Notes: generated from the letters alone by a model not told the origin. 54,306 bases of DNA from Acidobacteriaceae bacterium (GCA_003134815.1 PLCO01000062.1:1-54306); one strand, 5' to 3'. Counted from the first letter of the stretch, positions 8,792-16,590 are shown. Translations and numbers: made by a program.

Positions 8792-8815
8792 CCCGATTTC
8801 CAAAGGAGCCATATC

Positions 8816-9202
8816 GTGGCCGAATTGCGTAAACAGCACTGTGTCTTTGTCGTTCACGATGAGTTCGTCGTTACTTCGAGCCTTGCAGCGATGCTGCGAC
8901 ATCAGGGTTTCGAGGTTCGATCATTCACTGATCCGCTCCAGGCTCTATCGGCTGCGGCCTCGGAAGCCCCTGAGTTGCTCATCTCCGACTTCGCGATGCC
9001 GCAACTCTCAGGAAGCGAATTGGCGAATCAGGTGCGGGAGCACAGCCCAGATTGCAAGGTGCTACTTTTCTCGGCGCAAGGCATGAGCAGATCCTTGGGT
9101 GAGTACGACCGCCCCGGTCAGCATTTTCAAATTCTTACTATGCTGCGGCACCCGCCAGATCTCTCGAAGAGCGTTAACGCGGAAAACGAATTTGCGCAAT
9201 GA
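8816..9202 (+). CDS. Stand-alone response-regulator receiver protein, degenerate at the lysine
   Basis: This 128-residue single CheY-like domain starts at GTG 8816 behind GGAGCC. The acidic residues near the N-terminus (HDE) and phospho-acceptor aspartate in LLISDFAMPQLSG are kept, as is the serine of LLFSAQG. At the position where receivers have TKP the sequence reads TML, just before the recognisable HPPDL helix. The invariant lysine that couples phosphorylation to the switch therefore seems lost. It may be phosphorylated by the kinase at 1976 as a sink, or act as a phosphorylation-independent partner; both are inference. It has no output domain. Confidence 0.82.
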   Translation: MAELRKQHCVFVVHDEFVVTSSLAAMLRHQGFEVRSFTDPLQALSAAASEAPELLISDFAMPQLSGSELANQVREHSPDCKVLLFSAQGMSRSLGEYDRPGQHFQILTMLRHPPDLSKSVNAENEFAQ

Positions 9203-9260
9203 GCGACATCGGGTTTGTGTGGTCAATGACACAAAGCGAGGCCGATTGAAGGAAACGCAC

Positions 9261-10052
9261 ATGAAAACGACTGGAATTAGCTGCACAGCAACACTAGCCT
9301 TGTTCTTCGGGGTCGCAGTTCAAGCACCTTGCTTGCAACCTCAGTCTCAACAGCGTCCGCAGCAGGAGCTACGGCAGTCCCACTCTCCCTCGCAGCCGTC
9401 ACTTCAGGCGAAGCCCCAGCCGCCCACCAAGAATCCCCAGCGACAATATCAACCTGCCGATCGGAAACAGCAAAAGCGAACTCCGCAACGACAGCCGCCA
9501 CCCGACAAGCAACGGGACCAATCGAGTCCTAATCGTCCGCAACAGCCGGACATGCTCAATCAAAATGGCCAGCATCGGCAAGACCACCACGAGAACAGGC
9601 CCCGACAGCCCTTTGATCAACAACATGGGCCGCAGGGCGGTGACAATCGTGATGGACGGGACCATGAACGTCCGGGCTATCACCAGGACAACGGGCGTGA
9701 TCACTACCGCGATTGGCAGGGACGCCGCGCACGTGACTGGCGGTCAGATCACCGTACATGGGAACAGCGAGGAGGCTACCGCGGATACCGCATTCCTGAA
9801 GACCGGTTTGCTCGGTACTTCGGCCTCGGTCACTTTTTTCGGATTCACGACTTGCCCGTCCTCATTTTCAGCGGATATCCGAGCTTTTTGTACCGCGGGT
9901 ATTGGTTCAGACTTGTTGATCCATGGCCAGAATACTGGGCGGAAGACTGGTATGAAACAGACGATGTGTACATCGCGTACGCCGGCGACGGCTACTACTT
10001 GTTCAACCGCAGGTATCCCAACATGGGAATTGCCGTCAGCATTTCAATGTAG
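9261..10052 (+). CDS. Secreted Q/P/R/H/D-rich protein with aromatic C-terminal domain
   Basis: This 263-residue protein has a signal peptide of about 25 residues (TATLALFFGVAVQAP core). A low-complexity linker of about 150 residues follows, dominated by Q and P and then by D, H, R and G. The C-terminal part of about 80 residues is rich in Y, W and F (SGYPSFLYRGYWFRLVDPWP). The layout resembles envelope proteins whose flexible arm crosses peptidoglycan and whose tail sits at the outer membrane, but I do not recognise the family with certainty. I chose ATG 9261 because it begins the signal peptide and follows GGAAACG. It is the fourth gene behind the sigma-54 promoter at 7355, 58 bp after the receiver gene. 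Confidence 0.8.
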   Translation: MKTTGISCTATLALFFGVAVQAPCLQPQSQQRPQQELRQSHSPSQPSLQAKPQPPTKNPQRQYQPADRKQQKRTPQRQPPPDKQRDQSSPNRPQQPDMLNQNGQHRQDHHENRPRQPFDQQHGPQGGDNRDGRDHERPGYHQDNGRDHYRDWQGRRARDWRSDHRTWEQRGGYRGYRIPEDRFARYFGLGHFFRIHDLPVLIFSGYPSFLYRGYWFRLVDPWPEYWAEDWYETDDVYIAYAGDGYYLFNRRYPNMGIAVSISM

Positions 10053-10171
10053 CTCTCGGTTGTCCTTTGTTTGCATATGCAAGTCACTTGACGGACCGCC
10101 AAACCCTTGTGAGGAAGCTTTGGGCTCTGTCGCAATTTGTTGAGTGGCCCTGCGTGCCGGCAGAGGCGGAC

Positions 10172-10211
10172 TGTCAAAGATTTACGACAGCAACAAACAA
10201 AACTTTGGACA
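10172..10211 (+). promoter_or_regulatory. Paired upstream activator sites for the crp/fnr operon
   Basis: A full dyad TGTCAAAGATTTACGACA lies at 10172-10189. Exactly 22 bp on, at 10194-10211, a half-site reads TGTCCAAAG on the minus strand. The proximal centre is 84 bp from the -12 GC of the promoter at 10273, the same distance as at usp2. Confidence 0.7.
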
Positions 10212-10272
10212 TTCAATCCAGCTGTTACTTTAGTCGCCTTTTCCCATCAGCACTTTGGGGCACAGTACCAAT

Positions 10273-10288
10273 TGGCACTGTAAATGCT
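10273..10288 (+). promoter_or_regulatory. Sigma-54 promoter of the crp/fnr gene
   Basis: TGGCACTGTAAATGCT is the best consensus match in the window: TGGCAC at -24, exact 10-base spacing and TGCT at -12. It overlaps the most upstream in-frame ATG (10284), which therefore cannot be used from this promoter. Confidence 0.85.
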
Positions 10289-10379
10289 CCCCTCAAAACG
10301 TGTGTTCAGCAGGCCGAACCAAGGGATGAAAGCAATTCATTCCCTTGCATCCAAAAAGCAAGACAGAAAGATATCCACC

Positions 10380-11153
10380 ATGGCTACGAATCTAACTTCA
10401 GTTACGACTACACCCCCCAGGCCTCCGCTGGGCGGTCTCTTTCTCCAGCCACCTGCCTCGCAGCATCGGCTAAAGGCCGCTTCGAGGGAGATCAGCAGGC
10501 CGAAGGCTAATGCTCCCCTACTCGATCTGCAAAGTCTGCTTAACAGGTTCATGCCTGGAAAATCCCGTCTTGAATACCTGGCCGGTGAATCCATCTTTTC
10601 GCAAGGCGATCCGGCCAATGCGGTCTACTACATCCAGAGTGGCAAGGTAAACCTCACCGTTGTATCAGCGCGCGGCAAGGAAGCCGTAATCGCCCAACTC
10701 GCTGCTGGAAGCTTCTTTGGAGAAGGCTCACTGGCAGGTGAGCTGCGATGCGTGTCCTCTGCAAGCGCACTTGAGTCCTGCACGATCATTCGCATCGGGA
10801 AATCGACCATGTGTAGCCTGCTTGATTGTGAGCCGCAGTTCGCCCGCGACTTCAGGGCGCACCTGCTCGCACGTAACGCCCGCATGCAGGCCGATCTGGT
10901 TGATCATTTGTTTAATTCAAGCGAAAAGCGCCTCGCCCGCTTGCTGATCCTCATGGCTAACTTCGGCCAGGAATCCGAGCTCATTCCGGTCATCACCAAG
11001 ATCAGCCAGCAGACTCTGGCCGACATGATTGGCACTACCAGATCGCGCGTCAGCTTCTTTCTCAATCGCTTTCGAAGCTGTGGCTACATTAAGTACGATT
11101 CCGGCGGGATCGTCATCAATCGATCCCTGGTCAACATTGTGCTGCAGGACTGA
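10380..11153 (+). CDS. Crp/Fnr-family transcriptional regulator
   Basis: This cytoplasmic regulator of 257 residues has the cyclic-nucleotide-binding jelly roll over about 40-155 (GESIFSQGDPANAVYYI, GSFFGEGSLAG), the dimerisation helix, and a winged helix-turn-helix over about 180-245 (ISQQTLADMIGTTRSRVSFFLNRF). It lacks the Fnr-type N-terminal cysteine cluster, so it is not an iron-sulfur oxygen sensor of the classical kind. ATG 10380 is used because the sigma-54 promoter at 10273 overlaps ATG 10284; ATG 10326 is the other possible start. The gene is probably the first of a unit containing the SYLF and radical SAM genes. Control of a Crp/Fnr protein by sigma-54 would make a two-step cascade in the island. 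Confidence 0.88.
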   Translation: MATNLTSVTTTPPRPPLGGLFLQPPASQHRLKAASREISRPKANAPLLDLQSLLNRFMPGKSRLEYLAGESIFSQGDPANAVYYIQSGKVNLTVVSARGKEAVIAQLAAGSFFGEGSLAGELRCVSSASALESCTIIRIGKSTMCSLLDCEPQFARDFRAHLLARNARMQADLVDHLFNSSEKRLARLLILMANFGQESELIPVITKISQQTLADMIGTTRSRVSFFLNRFRSCGYIKYDSGGIVINRSLVNIVLQD

Positions 11154-11183
11154 GCGCCATTGGACGCCCACAGAGGAGGCATC

Positions 11184-11288
11184 GTGAAAGTTCAATCGAT
11201 AATCCTCAACTTCGATGGTCTTGCTTCAGTAGCATGCCCATTTGGCAACACACGATGTTTGAGAAAAGAGGAGTGGTGGGAAAAATGA
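11184..11288 (+). CDS. Possible 34-residue leader peptide coupled to the SYLF gene
   Basis: A GTG at 11184 follows a strong ribosome binding site (GAGGAGG at 11173-11179) and opens a 34-codon frame. Its TGA at 11286-11288 overlaps the ATG (11285) of the SYLF gene as ATGA. The peptide ends in a charged WWEK tail and has no domain. The strong ribosome binding site and the stop-start overlap suggest translational coupling, but nothing shows the peptide itself matters. The alternative is that the SYLF protein starts upstream at 11234. Confidence 0.4.
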   Translation: MKVQSIILNFDGLASVACPFGNTRCLRKEEWWEK

Positions 11289-11983
11289 AGAAGATCATGT
11301 TTATGGTTGGAGTGCCCGGACTAGCTAGTGTGTGCTGGGCGGATTCGGACCGCGAGTCAACGATCGATCGGCTGGATCATGCAGGTAGCGTGCTGCGTGA
11401 AATCATGGCGGCTCCGGACAACGGGATTCCAGAAGAAGTACTGGAACACGCAAGATGCGTGGCCGTGGTGCCACATATGATCAATGGCGGCTTCATATTC
11501 GGCGCCCAAAATGGCAGGGGTGTCGCAACATGCCGAACAGAAACAGGATGGAGCGCGCCAGCGTTCTTCGTGATTACGGGCGGCAGCTGGGGACTGCAGA
11601 TCGGCGTTGAGGGCGTGGACCTCGTGATGATTATCCAGAACGACAAAGGCATGCAGCAATTGCTGGCAAGCAAATTTCAGCTCGGAGCAAACGCATCTGC
11701 GGCGGCGGGGCCAGTGGGACGCCATGCCTCGGCATCGACCAACTGGAAGCTGGAGACTGAGATCCTCACCTATTCCCGCGCTCGAGGCGCTTTTGCCGGA
11801 CTTACACTCAACGGCGCGTGGATTCGTCGGGATGACGATTCATTCCGCGCTCTCTATGGTCGTCACGTCACGACGCGAACAGCACTGCTGGGTAAGATCG
11901 CGGCGCCAGGGGAGGCGGAGTCCTTCCTCAATGCAGTCAGAGATGCGAAGGATCAGGCCGTCGCAGAGGCTGTAAAGGAGTAA
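11285..11983 (+). CDS. Secreted lipid-binding SYLF (Ysc84-type) domain protein
   Basis: This 232-residue protein has a short signal peptide (MKKIMFMVGVPGLASVCWA). The Ysc84/SYLF fold runs through the rest of the chain: IPEEVLEHARCVAVVP, the glycine-rich GGFIFGAQNGRGVATCR, WSAPAFFVITGGSWGLQIG, ASAAAGPVGRHA, YSRARGAFAGLTLNGAWI. SYLF proteins bind phospholipids; in bacteria they are periplasmic and of unknown role. I chose ATG 11285 because the signal peptide starts there; ATG 11234 would bury it. The gene lies 131 bp after the Crp/Fnr gene without its own sigma-54 promoter. Confidence 0.88.
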   Translation: MKKIMFMVGVPGLASVCWADSDRESTIDRLDHAGSVLREIMAAPDNGIPEEVLEHARCVAVVPHMINGGFIFGAQNGRGVATCRTETGWSAPAFFVITGGSWGLQIGVEGVDLVMIIQNDKGMQQLLASKFQLGANASAAAGPVGRHASASTNWKLETEILTYSRARGAFAGLTLNGAWIRRDDDSFRALYGRHVTTRTALLGKIAAPGEAESFLNAVRDAKDQAVAEAVKE

Positions 11984-12087
11984 CCGATTCAGATCACGCG
12001 GACAGGCGTACTTATTCACTGACACGTATCGAGCCATCGGCGGCATTCGGAACACAGATAACACGCCGCGTTTGACGTAGAGTGATC

Positions 12088-13173
12088 ATGAAAACAACTG
12101 AAGTGCTACACGCCTGGGCGCGCATTTTGGCCGGGCGCGCGCCGTCCCTTTCAATCGAGATCACAAAAGAATGCCCTTTGCGGTGTCCCGGATGCTATGC
12201 GTTCGATGCAGCGCATCTCGGAGGCACGACCCAACTGCGCCAACTTTCGGACTTTAAGGGCGACGAACTCATCGCGAGGGTGCTTGCCCTCATTGATGAG
12301 CGCAAGCCGCTGCACGTCTCCCTGGTGGGAGGCGATCCGCTAGTCCGGTATCGTGAACTCGAGTCGCTTTTGCCGCAAATCGAAAACCGCGGTGTACACA
12401 CGCAGGTCGTGACAAGCGCTTTCAGGCCGATTCCAGACGCTTGGAGGGAATTGAAGAAACTGAATGTAGTTGTGTCGGTAGACGGTCTGCAGCCGGAACA
12501 CGACGCGCGGCGAGGTCCAGCAACCTATGACCGCATCCTGAGGAGTATAAAAGGGGCGAAAGTGACCATCCACTGCACGATCACCGCGCAGGTAGCAGAA
12601 CGTCCTGGCTACCTCGACAAGTTCCTCCGCTTCTGGACAAATGAACCCGAGGTCACGAAGGTCTGGTTCAGTATCTTCACTCCACAACGAGGCGCTGTGG
12701 ATCCAGAGATACTTACGCCGGCCCAAAGGGCCTCTACCATTGCACACTTGCGGCAACTGCGGCAGAAATATCCTACGCTGGACATGTCGGAGGCGCTCAT
12801 TCGGGAGATAAACTCTCCCCCAAAGAATCCGCAAGAATGTATCTTTGCGCGAACCACAGAGACGATATCAGCCGATCTTAGAACCGCGATCACTCCATGT
12901 CAATTCGGAGGGAACCCTGACTGTGAGCGGTGTGGTTGTATTGCTTCGATGGGCTTGGCTGCGATTGGCCACCACCGCGTAATCGGGCCCCTTACCGCCG
13001 GGCAGCTCTTCATGGCTTCGGACCAGTTGGGCAACATGTGGCGGAGCTTGCGGCGAACCTTCTCACGTCATCCCGAGGTTCAGGCGAAGCTCTCTCCATT
13101 CCCCGTCCTTCGAGCCAAGGGACCTGTGGCACGAATACGAATACGCTGTGGAGAGAGAACCGAGCAGTGGTGA
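12088..13173 (+). CDS. Radical SAM protein with C-terminal cysteine cluster
   Basis: This 361-residue protein has the radical SAM motif CPLRCPGC (C-x3-C-x2-C) near residue 30 and the SAM-contacting GGDPL near 81. Further TIM-barrel strands (VVSVDGLQPEHD, VTIHCTIT, VWFSIFTP) follow. A late cluster, C-x8-C-x2-C-x-C (CQFGGNPDCERCGC) near 277-290, could hold an auxiliary iron-sulfur centre. The barrel resembles HpnH-like and heme-maturation-type enzymes, but I cannot name a substrate. I chose ATG 12088; GTG 12082 is in frame two codons earlier. It follows the SYLF gene by 104 bp and ends the rightward unit, facing the BON gene across a hairpin terminator. Confidence 0.85.
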   Translation: MKTTEVLHAWARILAGRAPSLSIEITKECPLRCPGCYAFDAAHLGGTTQLRQLSDFKGDELIARVLALIDERKPLHVSLVGGDPLVRYRELESLLPQIENRGVHTQVVTSAFRPIPDAWRELKKLNVVVSVDGLQPEHDARRGPATYDRILRSIKGAKVTIHCTITAQVAERPGYLDKFLRFWTNEPEVTKVWFSIFTPQRGAVDPEILTPAQRASTIAHLRQLRQKYPTLDMSEALIREINSPPKNPQECIFARTTETISADLRTAITPCQFGGNPDCERCGCIASMGLAAIGHHRVIGPLTAGQLFMASDQLGNMWRSLRRTFSRHPEVQAKLSPFPVLRAKGPVARIRIRCGERTEQW

Positions 13174-13346
13174 ACCCAGGCTCTCAAGCCGTAAATAAAA
13201 TGACTGAACAAGTCGTCCGGCCTTGCCAATGACTGTCTCGACTTTGTCTTATCTGAAGCACTTCCGACTACGTCCAAAGATATCGATGTCCACGAGCACT
13301 GATTCACGAAGGCCATTCCGTTGAGCATCTGAGCTCCGAGACAAAG

Positions 13347-13377
13347 ACGCTCCGCCGCGGAGATCGGGGCGGAGCGT
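13347..13377. terminator. Hairpin between convergent genes
   Basis: ACGCTCCGCC and GGCGGAGCGT form a perfect 10-bp stem with an 11-nt loop between the convergent radical SAM and BON genes. No T-run follows on either strand, so it is a terminator candidate rather than a clear intrinsic terminator. Confidence 0.5.
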
Positions 13378-13402
13378 GAAGTCGCGGATATTCGATCGAT
13401 GC

Positions 13403-14206
13403 TTAGTTAAGCTCAGAGCTGGCGCCCTCAACCTGCAATTCGTTGGTAACCTTGAACACTCCCGGAGCGCCATTGGCACGGATGTTCGCTATGTCCCTAT
13501 CAGCCTGAGAATCCACAGAACCGTATAGTGTCACATTACCGTTCTGTACGGAGATGCGGATCGGCTTGCCTGGGTCGATCGCGTACTTGGAGAGCGACGG
13601 GGAGCCGTAAATGAGACGAGCGACATTCAGGCGAATCCGGTCGTCCATTGGGGATACGGGATCCACATCTATTTGATCGATCACATCCTGAACGCCGGGT
13701 GTGTAGCTGGCTACAGCGAGTGCTGAAGACTTGTCCATTGGGCCATAGGCATGCCCTCCGAGCGTCACGATTCCGTCTCGCACGCTGACGCTGATTGCAT
13801 TAAAGGCCGTTGTCCCGTAACCGACGCGATCATATTCCAGCTTTTTGACAAGTTGTGCTTGAAGTTCCTGGTCCGACATCTGGCCCGCCGCAACTCGAAT
13901 CTCATTCCGAACAGCGACGTCCTTCTTTGCATGAATTGCTTTCTTTTCGGCCGCTTCTCTGTCTGCAAATAGCGCCACGTTCCCTGTGAGGGTAATCACG
14001 TCGTTTACGACAGAAACGCGAACGTCCTTGAATCGATCCTTGTTCAGTTGGTGTCCGAGGTCAACCTGAATCCGGTAGTCACTCTGGTCGGCGGCCTCTT
14101 GACCGATTGTGCCGGCGAATGCGCGCGGCGTGTTCAACAAAGCAGGCATCGAAGCTGCAAATGCCATTGCTGCGGTAAGACTGATTCCAAACCGTGTGAG
14201 TGTCAT
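13403..14206 (-). CDS. Periplasmic triple BON-domain protein
   Basis: This protein of 267 residues has a signal peptide (SLTAAMAFAASMPALLNTPRAFA region) and three BON domains, at about 45-110, 120-190 and 195-265. Each shows the alternating pattern of a short helix and V-x-N/D-G-x-V-x-L-x-G strands (VVNDVITLTGNV, SVRDGIVTLGGHA, SVQNGNVTLYGSV). BON domains bind phospholipid surfaces and are found in osmotic-stress proteins such as OsmY. I chose ATG 14206 for the signal peptide and the GGAGAGAG ahead of it. A shorter remnant of the third domain is at 4623-4808. A candidate sigma-54 promoter lies about 150 bp upstream. Confidence 0.9.
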   Translation of the reverse strand: MTLTRFGISLTAAMAFAASMPALLNTPRAFAGTIGQEAADQSDYRIQVDLGHQLNKDRFKDVRVSVVNDVITLTGNVALFADREAAEKKAIHAKKDVAVRNEIRVAAGQMSDQELQAQLVKKLEYDRVGYGTTAFNAISVSVRDGIVTLGGHAYGPMDKSSALAVASYTPGVQDVIDQIDVDPVSPMDDRIRLNVARLIYGSPSLSKYAIDPGKPIRISVQNGNVTLYGSVDSQADRDIANIRANGAPGVFKVTNELQVEGASSELN

Positions 14207-14355
14207 AGCGCTCTCTCCATGTCGATTGTCGGTTATGAATCTGCTTTGCGCGATGAAGACAGGGAGCAATGCAGATCTCCGCATCGTCTTTTTTGGGATG
14301 GCATTCGACCGGATGCTTTGCCTTGCTGGTGCGTCACTTTATGAGGCGGCGCACC

Positions 14356-14371
14356 AGCGAAGACTTAGCCA
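14356..14371 (-). promoter_or_regulatory. Candidate sigma-54 promoter of the BON gene
   Basis: On the minus strand TGGCTAAGTCTTCGCT has TGGC, 10-base spacing and GC. The leader would be about 140 nt. The paired upstream sites seen at the other promoters are at best degenerate here (near 14433-14472), so this call is weaker. Confidence 0.45.
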
Positions 14372-14501
14372 GGTTCATACCACCAGATCCTATCTCCAAC
14401 TGCGCTTGTTACCGTGGGGGGCTAAATACATCCAAGTTGGGGCGCTTGAGTTCATCAAGATTGCTCGTTGGTTGGAGGACTAACAAAGCCGGCTTTCGGC
14501 T

Positions 14502-15062
14502 CTACGTGCCGCTCGCAACAGCAGGAAGGTCCAGCTTCTGTTCCAGCGACTCGGCCTTCGACTTCGCCTCGTCGTAGTCCACGAAGTCGCTGATCATCCT
14601 CGCGAGTTTGCTTGTCAGCTCGGCATTGGCTTTGACGTAATCGCGGAATGGCTGCATCTGGACACGGTTTTGGTTGTCATTCAGGTGCTCAATCGTTGCA
14701 GTAAGCAAGTCCGCCATTTCTCGGAGTCGGGGATCGATCTGGTCGATTGCCTGCTGCTGCCAGGGAGACCCTTCGGCACGCAAGTCGCTGAGCTGCTTGT
14801 TCAAGTGGCCGAGTTCGTTGACATGCTCTCTGATGCGTTCAAGTTGCCATGCATGCGATTGCCAGCTCATCTTGGAACCCGTATAAGACTCAAGTGTCGC
14901 GGCATCATCTTCCGCAAGCACCGCATGACTTTTCGCCTGCTTCAAAAGGTCCGAGATCTGTCCCGAGTCGGCAGTTTGTGCAAAGCCGATTGACGTGCCC
15001 GTGGCCAAAGCAAGCGCCAAGGCGACCAGACTGAAGTTGCGAAACACCGATTGGATTTTCAT
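14502..15062 (-). CDS. Secreted helical protein of unknown function
   Basis: This 186-residue protein has a signal peptide ending near AQTAD (residue 30). The remainder is almost all helical and charged, with heptad-like leucines (ISDLLKQAKSHAVLAEDD, LERIREHVNELGHLNKQL, LREMADLLTATIEHLNDN). It probably forms a periplasmic helical bundle. I do not recognise a named family. I chose ATG 15062 because the signal peptide begins there; the in-frame ATG at 15095 would prefix a charged stretch. It is transcribed divergently from usp3, and its sigma-54 promoter at 15109 shares the activator sites at 15186-15225. It ends about 300 bp before the BON gene, which lies on the same strand. Confidence 0.85.
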   Translation of the reverse strand: MKIQSVFRNFSLVALALALATGTSIGFAQTADSGQISDLLKQAKSHAVLAEDDAATLESYTGSKMSWQSHAWQLERIREHVNELGHLNKQLSDLRAEGSPWQQQAIDQIDPRLREMADLLTATIEHLNDNQNRVQMQPFRDYVKANAELTSKLARMISDFVDYDEAKSKAESLEQKLDLPAVASGT

Positions 15063-15108
15063 GGTTTCCCTCTCTGTGCTTGCCTTGAGCAACACACGCC
15101 TGGGCTAA

Positions 15109-15124
15109 TGCATGTGCCGAGCCA
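15109..15124 (-). promoter_or_regulatory. Sigma-54 promoter of the secreted helical protein gene
   Basis: On the minus strand TGGCTCGGCACATGCA matches TGGC at -24 and TGCA at -12 with exact spacing. The -12 GC (15110-15111) is about 48 bp from the start codon at 15062 and 84 bp from the centre of the nearer upstream site. Confidence 0.8.
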
Positions 15125-15185
15125 AACAAGGGCTACCGCTAAAGTGCTCATATATCAGGAAAGCAAGCGCGACGCCTCGGCTGAG

Positions 15186-15225
15186 TGTCCGAAGATTTGT
15201 CTGTCGATGTCAGAATTCTTTTACA
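15186..15225. promoter_or_regulatory. Shared paired activator sites between divergent sigma-54 promoters
   Basis: Sites at 15186-15203 (TGTCCGAAGATTTGTCTG) and 15208-15225 (TGTCAGAATTCTTTTACA) have centres exactly 22 bp apart. The left centre is 84 bp from the -12 GC of the leftward promoter and the right centre 83 bp from that of the rightward one, an almost symmetric layout. The inverted repeat AGATTTGT / ACAAATCT spans the pair. Confidence 0.78.
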
Positions 15226-15285
15226 AATCTGTTGCGCCAGGCGATTCAACGCCATCGAAGACACTCAATTCATTGGCATTTGGTT

Positions 15286-15301
15286 TGGATGTCCAAATGC
15301 A
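15286..15301 (+). promoter_or_regulatory. Sigma-54 promoter of usp3
   Basis: TGGATGTCCAAATGCA has GG (15287-15288) and GC (15299-15300) with 10-base spacing. The leader to the start at 15372 is about 60 nt, as at usp2. Confidence 0.75.
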
Positions 15302-15371
15302 TCGTCAGATATGTCTGTCGACGCACGAATAGATGCGTGTGAGACGAAGGACAGTATTGGTGAGGTGTGAG

Positions 15372-16382
15372 ATGGCGCAAAGCGCTATTGTTCGTTGGAG
15401 CAATCCAAAGGTGATTCTGGTCGCGACAAACCTTTTTGAAGGCTACCCCTTAATCATGCACGCGATCTACCAGGCGAAGCTCAGTCACGCGAAGGTTCTA
15501 CTCGTCCATGTGATTCCATTCCCACGTCTGATCAGCGAGGCCACGAATGGACTTCCGATTCGTCTGCAAAGTCCTCTTGTTCGCAGCGTGAAGGCGAAGC
15601 TCGAAGAGACAGCCTCTGATTTTCGGCGCGAAGGTATCGAGTGTGAACCCATTGTCCTTGAGGGTGCTACTGAAGAGGAAATCCCTTTACTCGTCAAGTC
15701 TCGGGGTGTGGACAGAGTCATCGTTGCGACGCGGAACGCCAGCGGCATCGCACGATTGGTCGGAGTGTCTGTTGTTGAGGAACTAGTAGCGGGGCTTGAA
15801 GCGCCCGTCTGCATTGTCGGCCGCCGTAACCATCCCGGAGCGGCATGCAATACTCCGCTCGGACATATCCTGCTGGCGACGACGCTTCATCTCGATAGCC
15901 TGTTGCTTGCAGGTATCGCAAACGCCCTGGCGGAGTCGAACCATTCGCGGTTGACACTGCTGCACGTTCTGAACACCGAAGGCATGAGCGAACTGCAGCG
16001 AGAATCAGCCCTGGCTATGACCCAGAGACGTCTCTGCGCGCTGGTTCCCAATCAATCTGCTCACAGGGTCCCGCCCATCTTTCTTGTCCGCGAAGGAGAT
16101 CCGGCCACGATTATCCTGCGCGAAGCGGGCTCGCGGGCGCAGGACCTTATCGTTCTTGGATCTCCCCATCCTTCGATGGCCTCCTGGGTTCTCGACACCA
16201 GTGTTGTCCGTCGAGTTGTTACCGAATCGCAATGCCCGGTCATTGTGATCAGGCCGACAATGCAGGCCACGACAGAGTATTTGCAAGGCTTGGGCGATGC
16301 GGAAGTCACACTTGGAAATTCCGGCGAAAGCGCCGGAGAATTCGAGGTAAGTAAATCAATCAGAGATGATCGGACTCTCTAG
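15372..16382 (+). CDS. Tandem universal stress protein (usp3)
   Basis: This protein of 336 residues has two Usp domains and is a paralogue of usp2 over the whole length (both start M-x-Q-S-x-IVRWS and share VILVATNL and LLVHVIP). Domain one covers about 10-150, ending CIVGRR; domain two covers about 160-300, with LTLLHVLN, DLIVLGSPHP and CPVIVIRP. ATG 15372 follows TGAGGTG at good spacing; the in-frame ATG at 15333 has no ribosome binding site. The tail after residue 300 is hydrophilic. It is the last gene before the tRNA edge of the island and is controlled from the divergent sigma-54 region at 15109-15301. Confidence 0.9.
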   Translation: MAQSAIVRWSNPKVILVATNLFEGYPLIMHAIYQAKLSHAKVLLVHVIPFPRLISEATNGLPIRLQSPLVRSVKAKLEETASDFRREGIECEPIVLEGATEEEIPLLVKSRGVDRVIVATRNASGIARLVGVSVVEELVAGLEAPVCIVGRRNHPGAACNTPLGHILLATTLHLDSLLLAGIANALAESNHSRLTLLHVLNTEGMSELQRESALAMTQRRLCALVPNQSAHRVPPIFLVREGDPATIILREAGSRAQDLIVLGSPHPSMASWVLDTSVVRRVVTESQCPVIVIRPTMQATTEYLQGLGDAEVTLGNSGESAGEFEVSKSIRDDRTL

Positions 16383-16590
16383 ATAATGCGGGAATCGCAA
16401 TCCTCCGAGCATGTCCCGCGCGTAGTTGAAAGTGGCGGGCGGTTGAGGCGTTGGATGCGATGGCCGCGCAGGCCGTCCAATAGGCAAATGCGGGGACACA
16501 AGGGCGCAAAAATTGCATTGCGGTCCCCACAAAATCCCCCACAATTAAGTGCAATCACAAAAGCTATATTTTCTAAATTATTGATTTGAT
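16383..16590. other. Non-coding right edge of the island
   Basis: No gene is supported. The stretch carries an inverted GGGGAC / GTCCCC pair at about 16491-16528 and, at 16522-16543, the 22-bp C-rich element also found at 171-192. Reading frames across the tRNA gene are artefacts of the tRNA sequence. Confidence 0.5.
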
